Part shown: in pieces, positions 22,421 through 33,480 of the stretch
Numbering within the stretch: position 1 is the stretch's first letter
Layout: each line of letters starts with the position of its first letter
Origin: Blasia pusilla
Lineage: Eukaryota > Marchantiophyta > Marchantiopsida > Blasiales
Reading direction: 5' to 3'
Length of the DNA stretch: 64,000 nucleotides
NCBI GenBank assembly: GCA_050084515.1
Contig: CM114273.1
Location: 28,892,001 to 28,956,000, forward strand
Made by a program: the position numbers and the translations under genes
Notes under the pieces: generated by a model
Seen by the model: the letters and a program-made list of their open reading frames with translations, nothing else
What the model was told of the DNA's origin: nothing
Databases searched by the model: none

Positions 22421-25329
22421 AAGATCCATCGATCAACCAAGGAGGAAAAACCTTGGTTCGATCCATCAAAGTGAGAACCTAGACTAGCTAGTTGAGAGAG
22501 TAGGAATTCCGACATAACCAACCATAGTACTAACACTAGGCAACACAGGCATGCGCCTCAAGACTAGCCTTAGGAGAGAAAGGGCGTAGCTACTTGTATG
22601 GACAAGGGTAAGGAAAGCAAGGTGGGAGACCCTTGAGCCAAGCTCTAAGTCAAGGGCAAGAAGCGGGGAAGATGGGAATAGTCAAGAAGGGCAAGATGTC
22701 ATTAGACTAGTCACGAAATGCATAGGCGGCAAGATAACCATGAGACGCCAAATGGAGGAAGTCAAGACAAGTGCTAGCTATTAGACACAAAAAACCTAGG
22801 GTCCAAGCTCCAAGATGTGTTTGGGGAGTTTGGAGTTGAAAAAATATAGCAAGACTTCACTAAACCATCATGGGGGATAACTAGTTAAACACGAGTCTGC
22901 GGATCGCAAAAAATGTTTGGGTTGTGGGAAAAAATGAAGAGCCCTAGGTAGATGATGGGGAAAGTAGAATCATCATGGAGAACCCTAGAAGTTACTTTAG
23001 GGGTGGATCCTCTTCCTACCTACTCGCTCAAGTCCATGAATAAGGGATTAATGGTGATGTGTGTTTGGCCGTGTTTCAAGTTTGAGCTAGGGAACCATTT
23101 GGGACACTACTTGAGGATATAACCGACAGGCTCCCATGTAGGTGATTGATTTGGGAAGATTGGTAAAGGCTTGGGTAAGAGGCTTTCCTAAAAGAAAATA
23201 CGCACGTGGCGAGGATCGGACCCAATTAGTGCTTGGCCTCTTCTTCACTACCTTTAAACCGTGCGATTGGTTGCCATAGGTCTTGAAGATTCAACCCAAG
23301 ACTTCCGCTTGCAAAGATTAAGAGGTTGGGAGCGCTTTAGGGTGAAACAAGGAGGAATATAGGTTGACCTATACAACACATGATAACGGTCCCATTGACT
23401 CTTGTATTATAATTTGAGTGTTGGTAGGTGTGACACCCTTTCCTTTGCTATGCCATATGAAATTACAAGGATTTTAGCTTAACTTAACAAGCCATGATAT
23501 TATCTAACACTATGAAATCAAAAGTCAAACATCTTTGTGTTGCGTATCACTTGGTAGTGCTTTGACTTTATGGTCATTAATCATAGTCCACTTAACTTAA
23601 ACCCTTGAGAAAAAAAATTTGCCCCAATTTCTTAGAAATATTTCAGAGGAATGGATAGGGTTGGAAATAGACTTCTGTTCGTCCCTAGGACAGACATGTT
23701 CGTGTGGCACAGGGTCCCCGACTCCCCGCGGCACACACCCAAGCCCGTACTCGTGGTTGGCTCGAGCTCGCACCGGTTTTGTGGCCCAAGGCCAAGCCCG
23801 TAGGGAATGCTCAAGACCGCATAGGGCCGGTACAAGGTGAATTGGGCCCCCATTGGGCAGGTTGAAGCCCACGCATGGCGGGCTTCGGGCCCGCAAGCGT
23901 TGGCACGCGAGCTTGCCATGTGCAGGTCTGGCCACCGGCCACAAAATTCATGCGGGCTCTAATGTGGGCCAGGGGTACCTAGACGGCATGTTCAATTTCG
24001 AGCCCTTACTATGCATTTGGTTTATTGGCCATTGTTAGATGTATTGGCCAAATTTTTCTGAAAATGTTAAATATGACTTGAAAGTTTGTGGTTGGATATT
24101 TTTGGCAAGCCCAACAAAATTTCATGGAGAATTTCCTTGAAATCTTCGGTAACAAGTCATACTTTTGGAGTTCAAAATGCAAGAAGCTAACAATTTCATG
24201 TAGAACTTATATTATAGACACCTTTCCGGCATAACATTAATGAAGAGAAAAATGTAGCTTGAACCTTTAAAAAAAGAAAAGAAAAGAGACCTTGTTACCT
24301 CTTATGGTTCTATAAAATAATTATCTTGACCCACTTTCTTCTCCGGAGTAAAGAGTGAAAATCCCCCGGCCAACGAAGCTTGAAAATTGGAAGAAAATTC
24401 ACATGACAACAACCTGGGAAAATTATAACTTCATAGAATCATAAGCTGACCTAAATAATCTAAGATACACTTTGAAGATAAAAAATTAATCTAATAACTA
24501 AACTTACATCTTCTAATTTTCCCTAAGCCTTAGTATAGGGTAATATTGAAAAAAATTCAAGAATGAAGGCATGTGAGGAGAGCTTCGGAGAAGGGGGTAA
24601 TTGAACGTAATTCTCTAATGATCAAGCCGAGGAATATTAGGAAAGTAATTTTCTTATGCGAAATGCATTGGTCAAATGGATGGAAATGAAAAGATCCAAC
24701 CTATGGAGAATGATAGTGTGAAGTCACTAGACACGCTTGAACTTCAGATTTTAACATCCCAAAAAAATGACGTGAAGAAAGTAAAGACAGATTTTTTCTT
24801 GAATGTTACTGATAATCAAACGGTAACTTCCCTTCAAAATAAAATTAGAATATCTTTTCCTTCATTAATTTGGGAAAAAAGAAATTAATATGTCATTTTC
24901 AACCCCTATCTTTCGAGTAAGAATATAAAATCATTCATTTTTATCCAAATTTTTCCACAAAAGTGTTTAAATTTTCCTCCCAGCCAAGAATCAAGATGAG
25001 GAAAGAAAAAACCTCTATCAGTTTGAAGAAGACTTCTTTTGCAACCATTCTCTTATTATCCTAGCTCAATTTTTTTTCCAATTTCTAAATTTTCTTCTAG
25101 CCAGTCCTCCAAACAACTCCCCACCCTTGAAAATTAATCAATATGGTTCTTTTTTGAAATGAAAACAAAAGGATTGAACATTAGGGAAATTTAGAACATT
25201 TCATTAAGATAGGAATACTCTTCTAAAATTTCCAGTGAAGAAATTTTAATTACTAAATGATCTTTCCATGTTATTTTTAGCTTAGGACAAAGTTTTCTAA
25301 AAAAAATTGGAGAGACTTAACAGGCTTTA
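22421..25329. other. No gene seen; GC-rich patch at 23.68-23.97 kb
   Basis: The stretch is AT-rich except for about 23,680-23,970, which is strongly GC-rich and contains repeated GGCCC/AAGCCC words ('aaggccaagcccgta'). Its open frames on both strands (23,597-23,944 minus, 23,619-23,840 plus) show no domain. I see no other structure from 24,060 to 25,330. Confidence 0.5.
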
Positions 25330-26620
25330 AACACAGATGAGAGAAAGTGGGGATTTCGGGAGGAGCCCAGCTTCCTAAAGGGATAAAACCCCACTGCCCC
25401 CAGCATTTGCCATACCCTCGTATGGGGGAATGCCCCCATACGTTTCGTCGTTAGGGGGGAATGCACCCTTCTTCCTTTTCTGGTCTTGTTGTGGCCTTCA
25501 GGTTCCCGTCATTTTCCAGTTATACCAGTCTGATGACTCTGATGTCCGCAAATTGAATGGCAAAGCTAAACTAGGTGCGCTGTACCAGACCTTCCAACGA
25601 CCGCTATGAATGGTACCGAACTGGCAGCTTCTGAACATTCTCAGCTGGCAGACCTGGCAGTATTCGCTTGATTGATCGAGGTGGTGACTACCTCTGTCCG
25701 TTGTTTGAGAGTTCCGAGCTCGGCATCACTTCTGGTTTCTGCTCCGGAGGATCTGGGTCTGGATCTAGTCGAGACTGGAGCGGCTGTACACAGACTAGAG
25801 AGCTCCACAACGACGGGAAAGTCCTAGCACCTTCCCGTCATTTAGGAAAATGACGGGAAGGTGCTAGGAGAATCACGTTGATGCGGATAGACACCAGTTA
25901 TGGCAATGTTGGTGGCGTCTGGACATCATTCCCGTGACTGCCACAGGCGCGGATGTAGTATATGAGTTCACTGAGGACGGACCATGTCACCTTCCTCACG
26001 CAAGCGCTTGTCGATATCACCAAGTGAACGTAATGAACTCATCTGGAGCCTGGAACAGCGCTCAATTTTTACGCGGAAATTTTGTGGTATTCATGGGCCG
26101 GGTCTCCTGCTGACACTTGGACAGTTTTGAGTTAAGGCTCATGTTCTTCGCAAATAATGAACGGATGCACTCACTGCAAACTTCCCGCGATCGTTCTCGA
26201 GTATCCTATTATCCACAGACCTGGTTCAATCTCCCCTACAGTGTAGTGCGAGTAAGTGCATTGGGACTGGGAATATGTAGGAAATGGAAACTGAATCTGA
26301 AACTGGAAATAATGCTGATGACTAAGAGGTCATCAGTGGGGAAGATCTTAGTCATCAGCGGTGAAGATGTGACCGCAGACCCGGGAAATGGACGACGGGT
26401 ACGTGGTAAAGTTGGACATGGTCCATCCTCTCCTGGCCATGGACTGGTGGGTTCGTCGTCCCCTGCTTGATATTTGATGCGGGCGTCGTGTGTGCTGGAA
26501 TGTGTACACGCTCCGAGTGGTTTCTCTGGTGTCTGATCGGGAGGAGGAACAGCTAGCAGTCGATGACAATGTGGCGTTGAAGTAGGCAGCAACGTGAGCA
26601 AACGGGTTATGGTCAAGGGG
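25330..26620 (+). pseudogene. Eroded coding-like sequence of unknown function
   Basis: GC-richer than its surroundings. The plus strand carries protein-like stretches in changing frames: 'GGDYLCPLFESSELGITSG' (25,668-25,853), 'GADVVYEFTEDGPCHLPHAS' (about 25,940-26,005) and a 117-codon frame (26,117-26,470). I do not recognise a family. The stretch may be a broken gene captured or transferred as a block; this rests only on composition and frame quality. A perfect hairpin interrupts it at 25,822-25,869. Confidence 0.3.
25822..25869. repeat. Perfect hairpin, 22-bp arms, 4-nt loop
   Basis: Arms 25,822-25,843 and 25,848-25,869 are exact reverse complements ('tcctagcaccttcccgtcat' at the left end), with the loop 'agga'. 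A third partial copy ('gacgggaa') lies just upstream at 25,812. This could be a foldback transposon remnant or a small-RNA-type hairpin. Confidence 0.9.
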
Positions 26621-26844
26621 AGATCCGGGGTTATGAGTAAGGCTAGCCGGTTAAATCTGAGAATTTCCGATTAATTTCCTACGTGCCTACTAAAAACCGG
26701 TTGATTCGAGGACGCTCTTTATATTTCGTATCTTTGTATTTCGTATCTGGAAACCGGTTCAAAAACCGGGATTTCCATTTCCGATTTACGAAAAACTCCC
26801 ACTTACACTTTCTCTATGACCCGGTTCTTGAATATTTTCAATTA

Positions 26845-27041
26845 TTTATAATAATATTATTGGAGAGTGCTTTTTTATTTGAAACACTTTTGTATTTGAC
26901 AAGAGGTAATTGGGTAAAAAAATATAAAATTGAGTAGAAAATAAAAAAATTGGTGGGCATCATTATTAGTCCAGGTTATAAATTAACAAAAAAATTCACA
27001 CACTTTTTTATTTTCCGTGCATCACACATGCATCTTACTAG
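26845..27041 (+). mobile_element. Helitron-like non-autonomous element
   Basis: Shares with the elements at 36.5 and 44.1-44.7 kb a 5' part ('tattattggagagtgc'), a 'gcatcattattagt' segment and the 3' part 'tattttccgtgcatc'. It ends in CTAG followed by T (27,038-27,041), the classical Helitron 3' end. A second CTAG-T lies nine bases further. The subterminal hairpin has decayed in this copy. About 200 bp, no coding capacity. Confidence 0.6.
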
Positions 27042-27050
27042 TCATACTAG

Positions 27051-28812
27051 TGGGCAGTCCGAGTGAAGTGATTAATCATGTTGTAATGCGGGTAGACGGG
27101 AAACATTTTCTTCACATGTGAAGCAAAGAGGTGTTTGCAAATAAAAAGGCACTTTCTATTTCCAACAACTTTCTAGTCCTAATAGGTATGAGCATTTGAC
27201 ATATGGCGTGAGTACATAACCAACATTTCGTGGACCACTATCATAACCTAGCGTGGAGGGCAGAAGATTTGATTTCATTCCAAGTAATGTGGTGCCCACA
27301 TAGAAAGCTGTGTGGAATGTTTTTCTTTTTCCATCTGCCACTTTCAAAGTTGAATACAAAGTTTGAGGGTAGTTTATTCAGATATTTTGAATGGCCTTTT
27401 TTGGATCACACTATCTAAATTTTCCTTTACAATTTCTCTAACCTCCAACAATTTAGTACTTTTTTCATTATTGTATTAAAAATTCATGACCTTATTTCTT
27501 TTCAATGCATGCCATGACCATCCCATGTATACGAAGAGATCATGCTACAAATGCACTCATTTAGGTACCATTCGAATTTATAAACCAGAGAGATTTTTTA
27601 CATGGAGGAAATGAAAGAAAATAAACACCACAATGCCTATCCCTATATTTGGTCACCGTATGTGTTAGGTCTAAACATGGACACATATTCTGACGATAAA
27701 AAGGTGGCAACTAAAGGGCAACCATGAGGTGAGGATCTTGTGAAACCCAAACATAGCTGAAATTTCACTGCAGATCTTTATAGGCTCCCTATGAAGAAAA
27801 TCTGACTCGTGTAATAATAAATAAATCATCCGTGGTAACACGGGGCATTTCCGATATGAGACGGTTCCCTCTATCGAGGAGTCCTACTGTAACATAGGGC
27901 CATTCTCATATTAGAACAGGTCACGACAGAATAGCTAACTAACACGCCACAACGGGAGGGCCGACCCAGTTGTGGGGCCGTGTGTGATTCCAGTCTCCTG
28001 CCCTTCGCAAGGGCCGCGATTAAGGCGACTTCAGATCGTGGGAGACGATCACGTTAGAGGGGGGGGGGTTCTCTAACGTTAAGCCGGAGCGAGTCCGAGC
28101 GACCGAGTCGAAAGTGGCTTTTTCTTTTCAAGGAAAGCAAAATCTGAACTATACGACTTTTTTCTAAAGTGGTGCTATCCTTGATTGCGCTTGACCTGGA
28201 CGGTATGAGGCGCCATTATGGCCCGCTGATTTTGAACGAGGTCTTTCTTCACCTCTCCTCGAAGAACTTCGTAAAGGCTGTCAGGGAACAAACGTCAACC
28301 GGCATTGTTTTGGCAAGTTGTAGGTCATCAGATCCATGGTAGCAGTCCTCATGAGGCGGTGAAGCCTTCGATTGGTGGGTTGGGCTGCAAGGCAATTGGT
28401 GACTGACGGTGGATAAAGTACTATTCACGTAGTCAGAAACCTTAAGATTTAAGAGTAACATTCTGAACCGCCTTTCTCATAAATCTTCCAGCGGCTGACA
28501 GTACTCATTCTCCGATTCTTCTGAGCATGCACGGAGTCAAGGGTCATTGAGGTATCCGTGGGCTAACTCCGGAGGTTCATGGCGATACCCGTGGAGATGG
28601 AGAACAAAACGTATGAGCATCCACACCAATGTAACGAAGACGACGTGTAGGTTGCTTTCTGCAGCTATGACGGACAGCTTTTTCCGTCATCGCTGGCGCG
28701 CTGTCGTCCACAAGTTGAGAAAAGAGATCTTTAGAACTTTAGAATAGTCTCGAATGTTATGTGTTGTTAACACACCCAATTCACGTCGCCCACGTTTTGT
28801 GTACTAATTCCT
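27051..28812. other. No supported gene
   Basis: AT-rich to 27,840, then mixed composition. At 28,051-28,079 nine-base arms 'acgttagag' and 'ctctaacgt' enclose a run of ten or more G. Frames of 60-70 codons at 28,249-28,461 (minus) and 28,547-28,747 (plus) show no domain. Confidence 0.5.
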
Positions 28813-28956
28813 GATGGCCAAACCGAAATCCAAACGTCGACTGAAGCCAGACACTCATTCATTGGACTTTTTCTTTGAGAAGATCAGACTTTACCACTTT
28901 CTCCCGGACAATCTGGAGTTACTTGCACGCATCCAGCTTTTCTCCTTGAAAGGTAA
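28813..28956 (+). CDS. Candidate short first exon, hypothetical protein
   Basis: An ATG at 28,813 opens a frame starting 'MAKPKSKRRLKPDTHS', basic at first and then helix-forming ('LDFFFEKIRLYHFLPDN', 'LLARIQLFSLKG'). It reaches 'aaaggtaagc', a good 5' splice site, at about 28,952. If not spliced it stops after 59 codons. Downstream, protein-like stretches at 29,350-29,410 ('FDAFFAWPLAPGQVRAA') and 29,460-29,580 ('EEERHISKAVNIGTYEMAV') could be later, damaged exons. I do not recognise the family. It belongs to the same GC-richer island as 25.3-26.6 kb. Confidence 0.3.
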
Positions 28957-29128
28957 GCTCCATCAACTGCTTAGGACTCCTTTAAAAATCTAGATCTTGT
29001 GGATGTACGTTCCTCGGATTTTGCATCGTTCTACTGGGCTGGGCGAATCTGACTCACAAATTGATTGGAATCTGGAAGCATGAAAAAAGAGTTTTGGATA
29101 TCTTTCTTGGGCACTCTGAGTTTTGGAT

Positions 29129-29208
29129 GCTCTATTAAATCCAATGCAGGCAGGTTAAGCGTCCAGAGGGTTGCCCCTGCAAACCCCCTGCATTGGATTT
29201 AATAGAGC
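29129..29208. repeat. Hairpin with perfect 22-bp arms and 36-nt loop
   Basis: Arms 29,129-29,150 and 29,187-29,208 are exact reverse complements ('gctctattaaatccaatgca' begins the left arm). The loop adds partial pairing ('gcagg' with 'cctgc'). The overall size of about 80 nt is like a small-RNA precursor, but a miniature inverted-repeat element is equally possible. Confidence 0.9.
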
Positions 29209-29925
29209 GTCCTGAGTTCCAGCAAGTTGGGCTCTCTGCAAGCCTCATGGCAGGGAGACGAATTATTGAAGCTGATATTTGCTAGCTTGCAACGAAGACA
29301 TGTGGTATGCGCCTCATTCGTTCAAGCATATCTTAGATTTCGACGGATGGTCTGTCTTTCGATGCCTTTTTCGCATGGCCCTTAGCTCCAGGACAAGTGA
29401 GGGCCGCCCGGACTCCTTCAGGTATCACGCGCGTTGATCACGGACGTACTCAGCGCTTCAGATGACACTGTAAAGAAGTGTTCCTATCTCGACGGTGTCC
29501 GATAGCACAAAGTTACTGAGGAGGAACGCCACATCTCGAAGGCCGTGAATATTGGAACTTACGAAATGGCAGTTACCGAGCGCCGGTGAAACTCGTGGAA
29601 GCGTGGGCTGTGTAAGAGAGTGTAATCATAAGTTCGAAGACACCGACTATTCCGGGAAATAAAAATGTGTTTGAAGAGTTTTTGTCGTGTATAGTTCGTG
29701 GAGGGACAAATGATATTGAAAATTTTTTTCCAACGTAAAGAAAAGGAGAAAAAATAACCTATCCAAACATGAAATAAAAAGAGAAAAAGAAAGAGAAAAG
29801 AGAAAAGTGAGAAAAGGCAATAAAAGTGTATCCACTTTATTATAAAATAAACCTCAAAAGAGGAATAAAAAAATGCATAAAAGAATGCAAAAAGAAAATG
29901 GCAACAAGCCCACGTAGACACCGGC

Positions 29926-30768
29926 TCAACGAGCAACACGATTGATTGCCTGAAACAAATCCGACAAGAACACAAATGGACGACGAGGCGAGTGACCTCC
30001 CACCACCTCCGCACGACGTATTAGTGCCAAGGCTTGTGCACGTTGTAAGGCCACTGAGATGCATTGCCTAAAACTAGTAGTAACAACTGAGAGAGAAGGA
30101 TTACGGGAAGGGGCAAGGTGATGCTTCTCGAGGGAGTGGTGAGCACATGTTTTCAGGAAAGTATCAAAAGACACATGTAAATGACCGAATACTTCCAGTG
30201 CAAACGGAATAAATCCGTCAGTCGCATGTCTCACAGCATAACTTAACTCCTTGATTCTTGCTGCAGCTTCGGCCCCCAAACCTTTGGTATGTGCGGCTCT
30301 ACACACCAAGTCAGAACGTGTTGGATCACCTAGTGTCCGGAATCCACCTCGAGACATAACAAGATCCACTCTCCGACGAGAGGTTGCTTGTGTGGTTGAA
30401 GATAGGACATGGAGTTGCTCTTGCCCAACGGTGTATCATGCCGTACGAGCCACCGATGCTACCGCCTCTCTAATGACATCATGTGTGGCCGTTCGTTCTC
30501 CACCATGTGCACATCGGAGAATATGGATACCCTTGGCATCAATGGGATCCCCGCATACACAATTCGGCACACCTAAGAGAGAAGGATGGGGAAGTCCAAG
30601 ATGTAACCGCAAAGCTGTCGAGAATATACTTCGAGGAAGACGAAATGGAAGAATAAGAGGATTTGCAGTAAGCCACGCCCTCGCTCCGGTACCCGCACAT
30701 GAACGTAGACGAGCTCGATTAGCGTCGGAGGATGCCTCTGAGATATGCTCTTGAAGTCGATCAAGCCC
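29926..30768 (-). pseudogene. C-terminal zinc motif and restriction-like endonuclease of the non-LTR element
   Basis: Directly in frame with the RT but separated from it by TAA. It contains 'CVCGDPIDAKGIHILRCAH' (C-x-C-x11-H-x4-C; codons at about 30,511-30,561), then 'RRRVDLVMSRGG' and 'PTRSDLV', followed by 'RIKELSYAVRH' and 'FIPFALEVFGHL'. A zinc motif followed by an Arg/Lys-x-x-Asp, a second Asp and a Lys...Tyr block is the layout of the PD-(D/E)XK nuclease that nicks the target DNA in R2-type elements. The nuclease call is an inference from layout. One internal TGA at about 30,445. Confidence 0.6.
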
Positions 30769-32535
30769 TTATGTAATTAGTTGACTGAAAGGGGGTAGAA
30801 TTGCTTGTGAAGCAAGAGGAAGAAGAGCTCGTGCAGATCTTAGTTGTTGTTGAAATAACAAGTCCCCCTCCTCGACATGGGCGATATGATCCATCAAGAT
30901 AGGTGCATCTCCTTGGAGAAACCTTGAAGCCATAATCGGTGCTACCAACGCCCAACTCCCCAGAAAGGCAGCGGGAGCAGATGTGACTGTGGAGGATAGT
31001 CCCACCCCTCCAAAAGAAATAGGCAAGATAGTTTGTCGTGAAGCAAAAACACCATCCTCTCCCTCAAAGGTATTCGGGCCAAGAAGTTGACCAAAATTTG
31101 CCAAGATAGAAGCATCAAAAGAGGCCAACTGATGTAAGAAGCTTGAAGTGGGAGGACAAGTGCAAAGAAGGTAGGAAGGACGTCGAAGAAAACATTGGGA
31201 GAGAATCCCATAAGCCGCTTGGGGATCCCCAAGATGAGGTAATAAATGAAGCCATTCCACGTCTTTCAAAAGGGCCTCATCCAAGAACTTTGAGACAAAG
31301 TCGATGAAACCAATTGGGACCCCAAGAACTCTAACCCCTTCAATGTAAATGGGAAAATCAGGAGTAGGTGGGGTGAATGTTGAGGGAAGGCATGAAGGAG
31401 ACCATACTCCACATTTACTAGGTTGGACTTTAAGGTTTAAGAAAGAGAGTTGCTCCATGAAATGGGTATAAGCAGGAACCACTTCAGAAGGAGGACCTAA
31501 AATGTAAGTGTCATCAGCAATAGAAGGGAAAAGACAAGATGGAAATGCTTGTGCTGATGCACGAAGGGCACGAAAATGGGCAATGGCAAAGAGTGGGCCC
31601 CCCATGGGATCACCTTGACGTGTGCCACAAGCCGATTGTAGAATACTATATTCCCCAAAAGTAGCATGATGGGAATAGATAATGGGCGTATCATAGGCAT
31701 AAAAGGAGCGAACAAATGGAATGAGGCTTGCGAGTTGTCCTCCTGCACAACCTAATTCCTCAAAGATGGTCGCACGAGAAACTGAATTGAATGCGTTAGC
31801 CACATCGACTTGAATTGCTACCCAATCCGGATGAATATCAAGAGTGGAGCGAATCCCATGCACCACATCCTCACAACCTCCAAGAGTTGCCACTCCAAAT
31901 TGATGAGGAAATAAATGGGCACTAAAGTGAGGACGAAATTGCAAGCATAGGGATCGACTGACCAAGCGGTATAAAACCTCTCCAATAGCCAAAGGGCGCA
32001 CACCTGAAGGAGGCTTATCCATAGCCAACAAATGATAAGCCCCTAAGAGCCTAGAGATAGAGAATGGGAGACGACCTGCCGCCATATGTGCACACACCTT
32101 ATATAGAGAGACAAAGCCACTTGCTGAATCGGTTGGGATAAAGCAATCGCGGAGATGCTCAAAAACCATCCCTGATAGCCCGCTTGCTGATAAGCGAGGA
32201 GTATGCAGAAAAGCCCTTGTGAAAAACTCAAAGTCAAGCTCCAAGTCAAGGTCTGTTGTATATTCTTCCACAAAAGATGGAGCATCGCCACTTGAAGGAG
32301 GATGAAGAGCTTCTAAGAGAGCCACTGTTTCCGCACTTGGAACCGCCGGAGAAAGAGGACCCAATGCTTGAGCTGCACGTGAAAACTCACCAACCTGCCC
32401 CAATAGTAGACTTCGTCGAAGGCGTTGTTGTATTGAAGGCCTCCCATGATTGGCATGTTGAGTGGGATGAGCCGCAGCTAAGGCCTCAGCTCGAAGTACA
32501 TGCTCATTCTCAAGATTCTCCCAATCCCCTGACAT
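30769..32535 (-). CDS. Reverse transcriptase of a non-LTR retrotransposon (588 codons, uninterrupted)
   Basis: The longest open frame of the window. RT blocks in order: 'GVRPLAIGEVLYRLVSR' (about residues 180-196), 'AIQVDVANAFNSVSR' with the first catalytic Asp, 'QSACGTRQGDPMGGPLFA', the active site 'SIADDTYILGP' (Ala-Asp-Asp at 31,510-31,518), 'LKVQPSKCGVW' and 'GVRVLGVPIGF' of the thumb. It would copy the element RNA at a nicked target. The first Met is probably not the natural start: homologous frame continues upstream after a frameshift at about 32,540. An undamaged RT of this length among otherwise broken elements suggests recent activity of the family. Confidence 0.85.
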   Translation of the reverse strand: MSGDWENLENEHVLRAEALAAAHPTQHANHGRPSIQQRLRRSLLLGQVGEFSRAAQALGPLSPAVPSAETVALLEALHPPSSGDAPSFVEEYTTDLDLELDFEFFTRAFLHTPRLSASGLSGMVFEHLRDCFIPTDSASGFVSLYKVCAHMAAGRLPFSISRLLGAYHLLAMDKPPSGVRPLAIGEVLYRLVSRSLCLQFRPHFSAHLFPHQFGVATLGGCEDVVHGIRSTLDIHPDWVAIQVDVANAFNSVSRATIFEELGCAGGQLASLIPFVRSFYAYDTPIIYSHHATFGEYSILQSACGTRQGDPMGGPLFAIAHFRALRASAQAFPSCLFPSIADDTYILGPPSEVVPAYTHFMEQLSFLNLKVQPSKCGVWSPSCLPSTFTPPTPDFPIYIEGVRVLGVPIGFIDFVSKFLDEALLKDVEWLHLLPHLGDPQAAYGILSQCFLRRPSYLLCTCPPTSSFLHQLASFDASILANFGQLLGPNTFEGEDGVFASRQTILPISFGGVGLSSTVTSAPAAFLGSWALVAPIMASRFLQGDAPILMDHIAHVEEGDLLFQQQLRSARALLPLASQAILPPFSQLIT

Positions 32536-33379
32536 AAAGCGTTGAATACGTGTGGAGGTTTCACGATGACCCGTTGCGCCCCCCCCTTGGAGGGAGGACT
32601 AAAACCGATTGTGGGAAGAGTAATAGGAGATACCAAGCATTTATATCTGTGGGGTCACGCGCTAACCTTTATAATGGGAATAACAAAGCTTGTTGGGTAA
32701 TGGGGCGAAGAGCAATAGGAATCCGAGTGTAGAGTCTAGGACGAGGAAGACCTGGATGGAAAGAGCGAAGGAGATCAATTTGGCTTAAACAGGTCCAAGC
32801 AGTTGTTGTGGGGAGTGCAGTAGGAATTGGTATCGGGTTAGGGATTGAAGGCCCATGCATGGATCGACAGTACCGGTGATGTCTTTTGATCCCATTAGGA
32901 GCAAAGTCCTTACCACAAGGTATGTAACGAACCTTTGGTACAAATGGAGAAGTAGAAGGGTTACAAGGAGAGGAGGTGGGAGGTGCAAGAGGTGGTGATG
33001 GCCAACGATGAGGGGGTAAATAGGTTGGGGAAGGAGGAGGAGGAAGAGGGGAGATTCGGGTAGAATAGATGGGAGTTGGAAGCAAGGGCATAGATGAGAT
33101 ATTTGGGGATGGCAAAGTAGAAGGATTTGGTAATAATGGATCAGGATTAGGCTCAATAGGACAAGGCGAAGAAGGGAGAAGAGGAGAATCCGGAAGAAAT
33201 GTAGCGAGTGTAATGAGTGTATTAGCATCTGGAGGAAAATGGCGAGATCGACGATGAGGAGGTGACCCAAGGGGAGAGGTTTGTGGAGGGGCGTGTAAAA
33301 CCAGATAAGCGAGTAGATGGAGAATCCAACTCCATCTCTGATGACATAGAAGTAAAGGTAGGCAAGTCTCCAAAGACAA
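32536..33379 (-). pseudogene. N-terminal Pro-rich zinc-finger region of the non-LTR element
   Basis: Frame 32,669-33,379 is Pro/Ser-rich and contains 'VRYIPCGKDFAPNGIKRHHR' followed by YC (about 32,858-32,932). This resembles the N-terminal CCHH/CCHC DNA-binding fingers of R2 and NeSL elements, with the expected first cysteine replaced by Tyr. The reading goes on past a stop with 'DPTDINAWYLLLLFPQSVL' and 'PPRGGAQRVIV', which leads into the RT frame after a shift. Confidence 0.65.
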
Positions 33380-33480
33380 GAAAAGACATACGAAACGTGG
33401 TTTGGAGAAAGCACGAGGATAACGAACAAAGCAAAAGTAGTGGAGAGATGAACATTAGACAATACCGAATTTATGATTGA

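Larger units (their letters stand above)
29926..33480 (-). mobile_element. Non-LTR retrotransposon, nearly full length
   Basis: One minus-strand reading frame can be followed from a Pro-rich N-terminus with a zinc finger, through a complete reverse transcriptase, to a C-terminal zinc motif and a likely restriction-like endonuclease, ending in TGA at 29,926. Only four lesions are evident: a stop before 32,669, a frameshift near 32,540, a TAA at 30,769 and a TGA at about 30,445. There are no LTRs. The 3' flank is rich in pyrimidine runs on the element strand. Domain order resembles the restriction-endonuclease class of non-LTR elements (R2/NeSL-like) rather than APE-type LINEs. Confidence 0.8.

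Noticed and set aside
23597-23970. GC-rich patch with overlapping frames on both strands
   Set aside because: Length is explained by low stop-codon density in GC-rich DNA; no domain.
28051-28079. Hairpin around a G run, resembling a bacterial terminator
   Set aside because: No T tract, no bacterial context; the G run is in the loop.
29559-30014. 151-codon minus-strand frame rich in Phe and Leu
   Set aside because: It lies in the pyrimidine-rich 3' flank of the non-LTR element and overlaps the true frame at its end.
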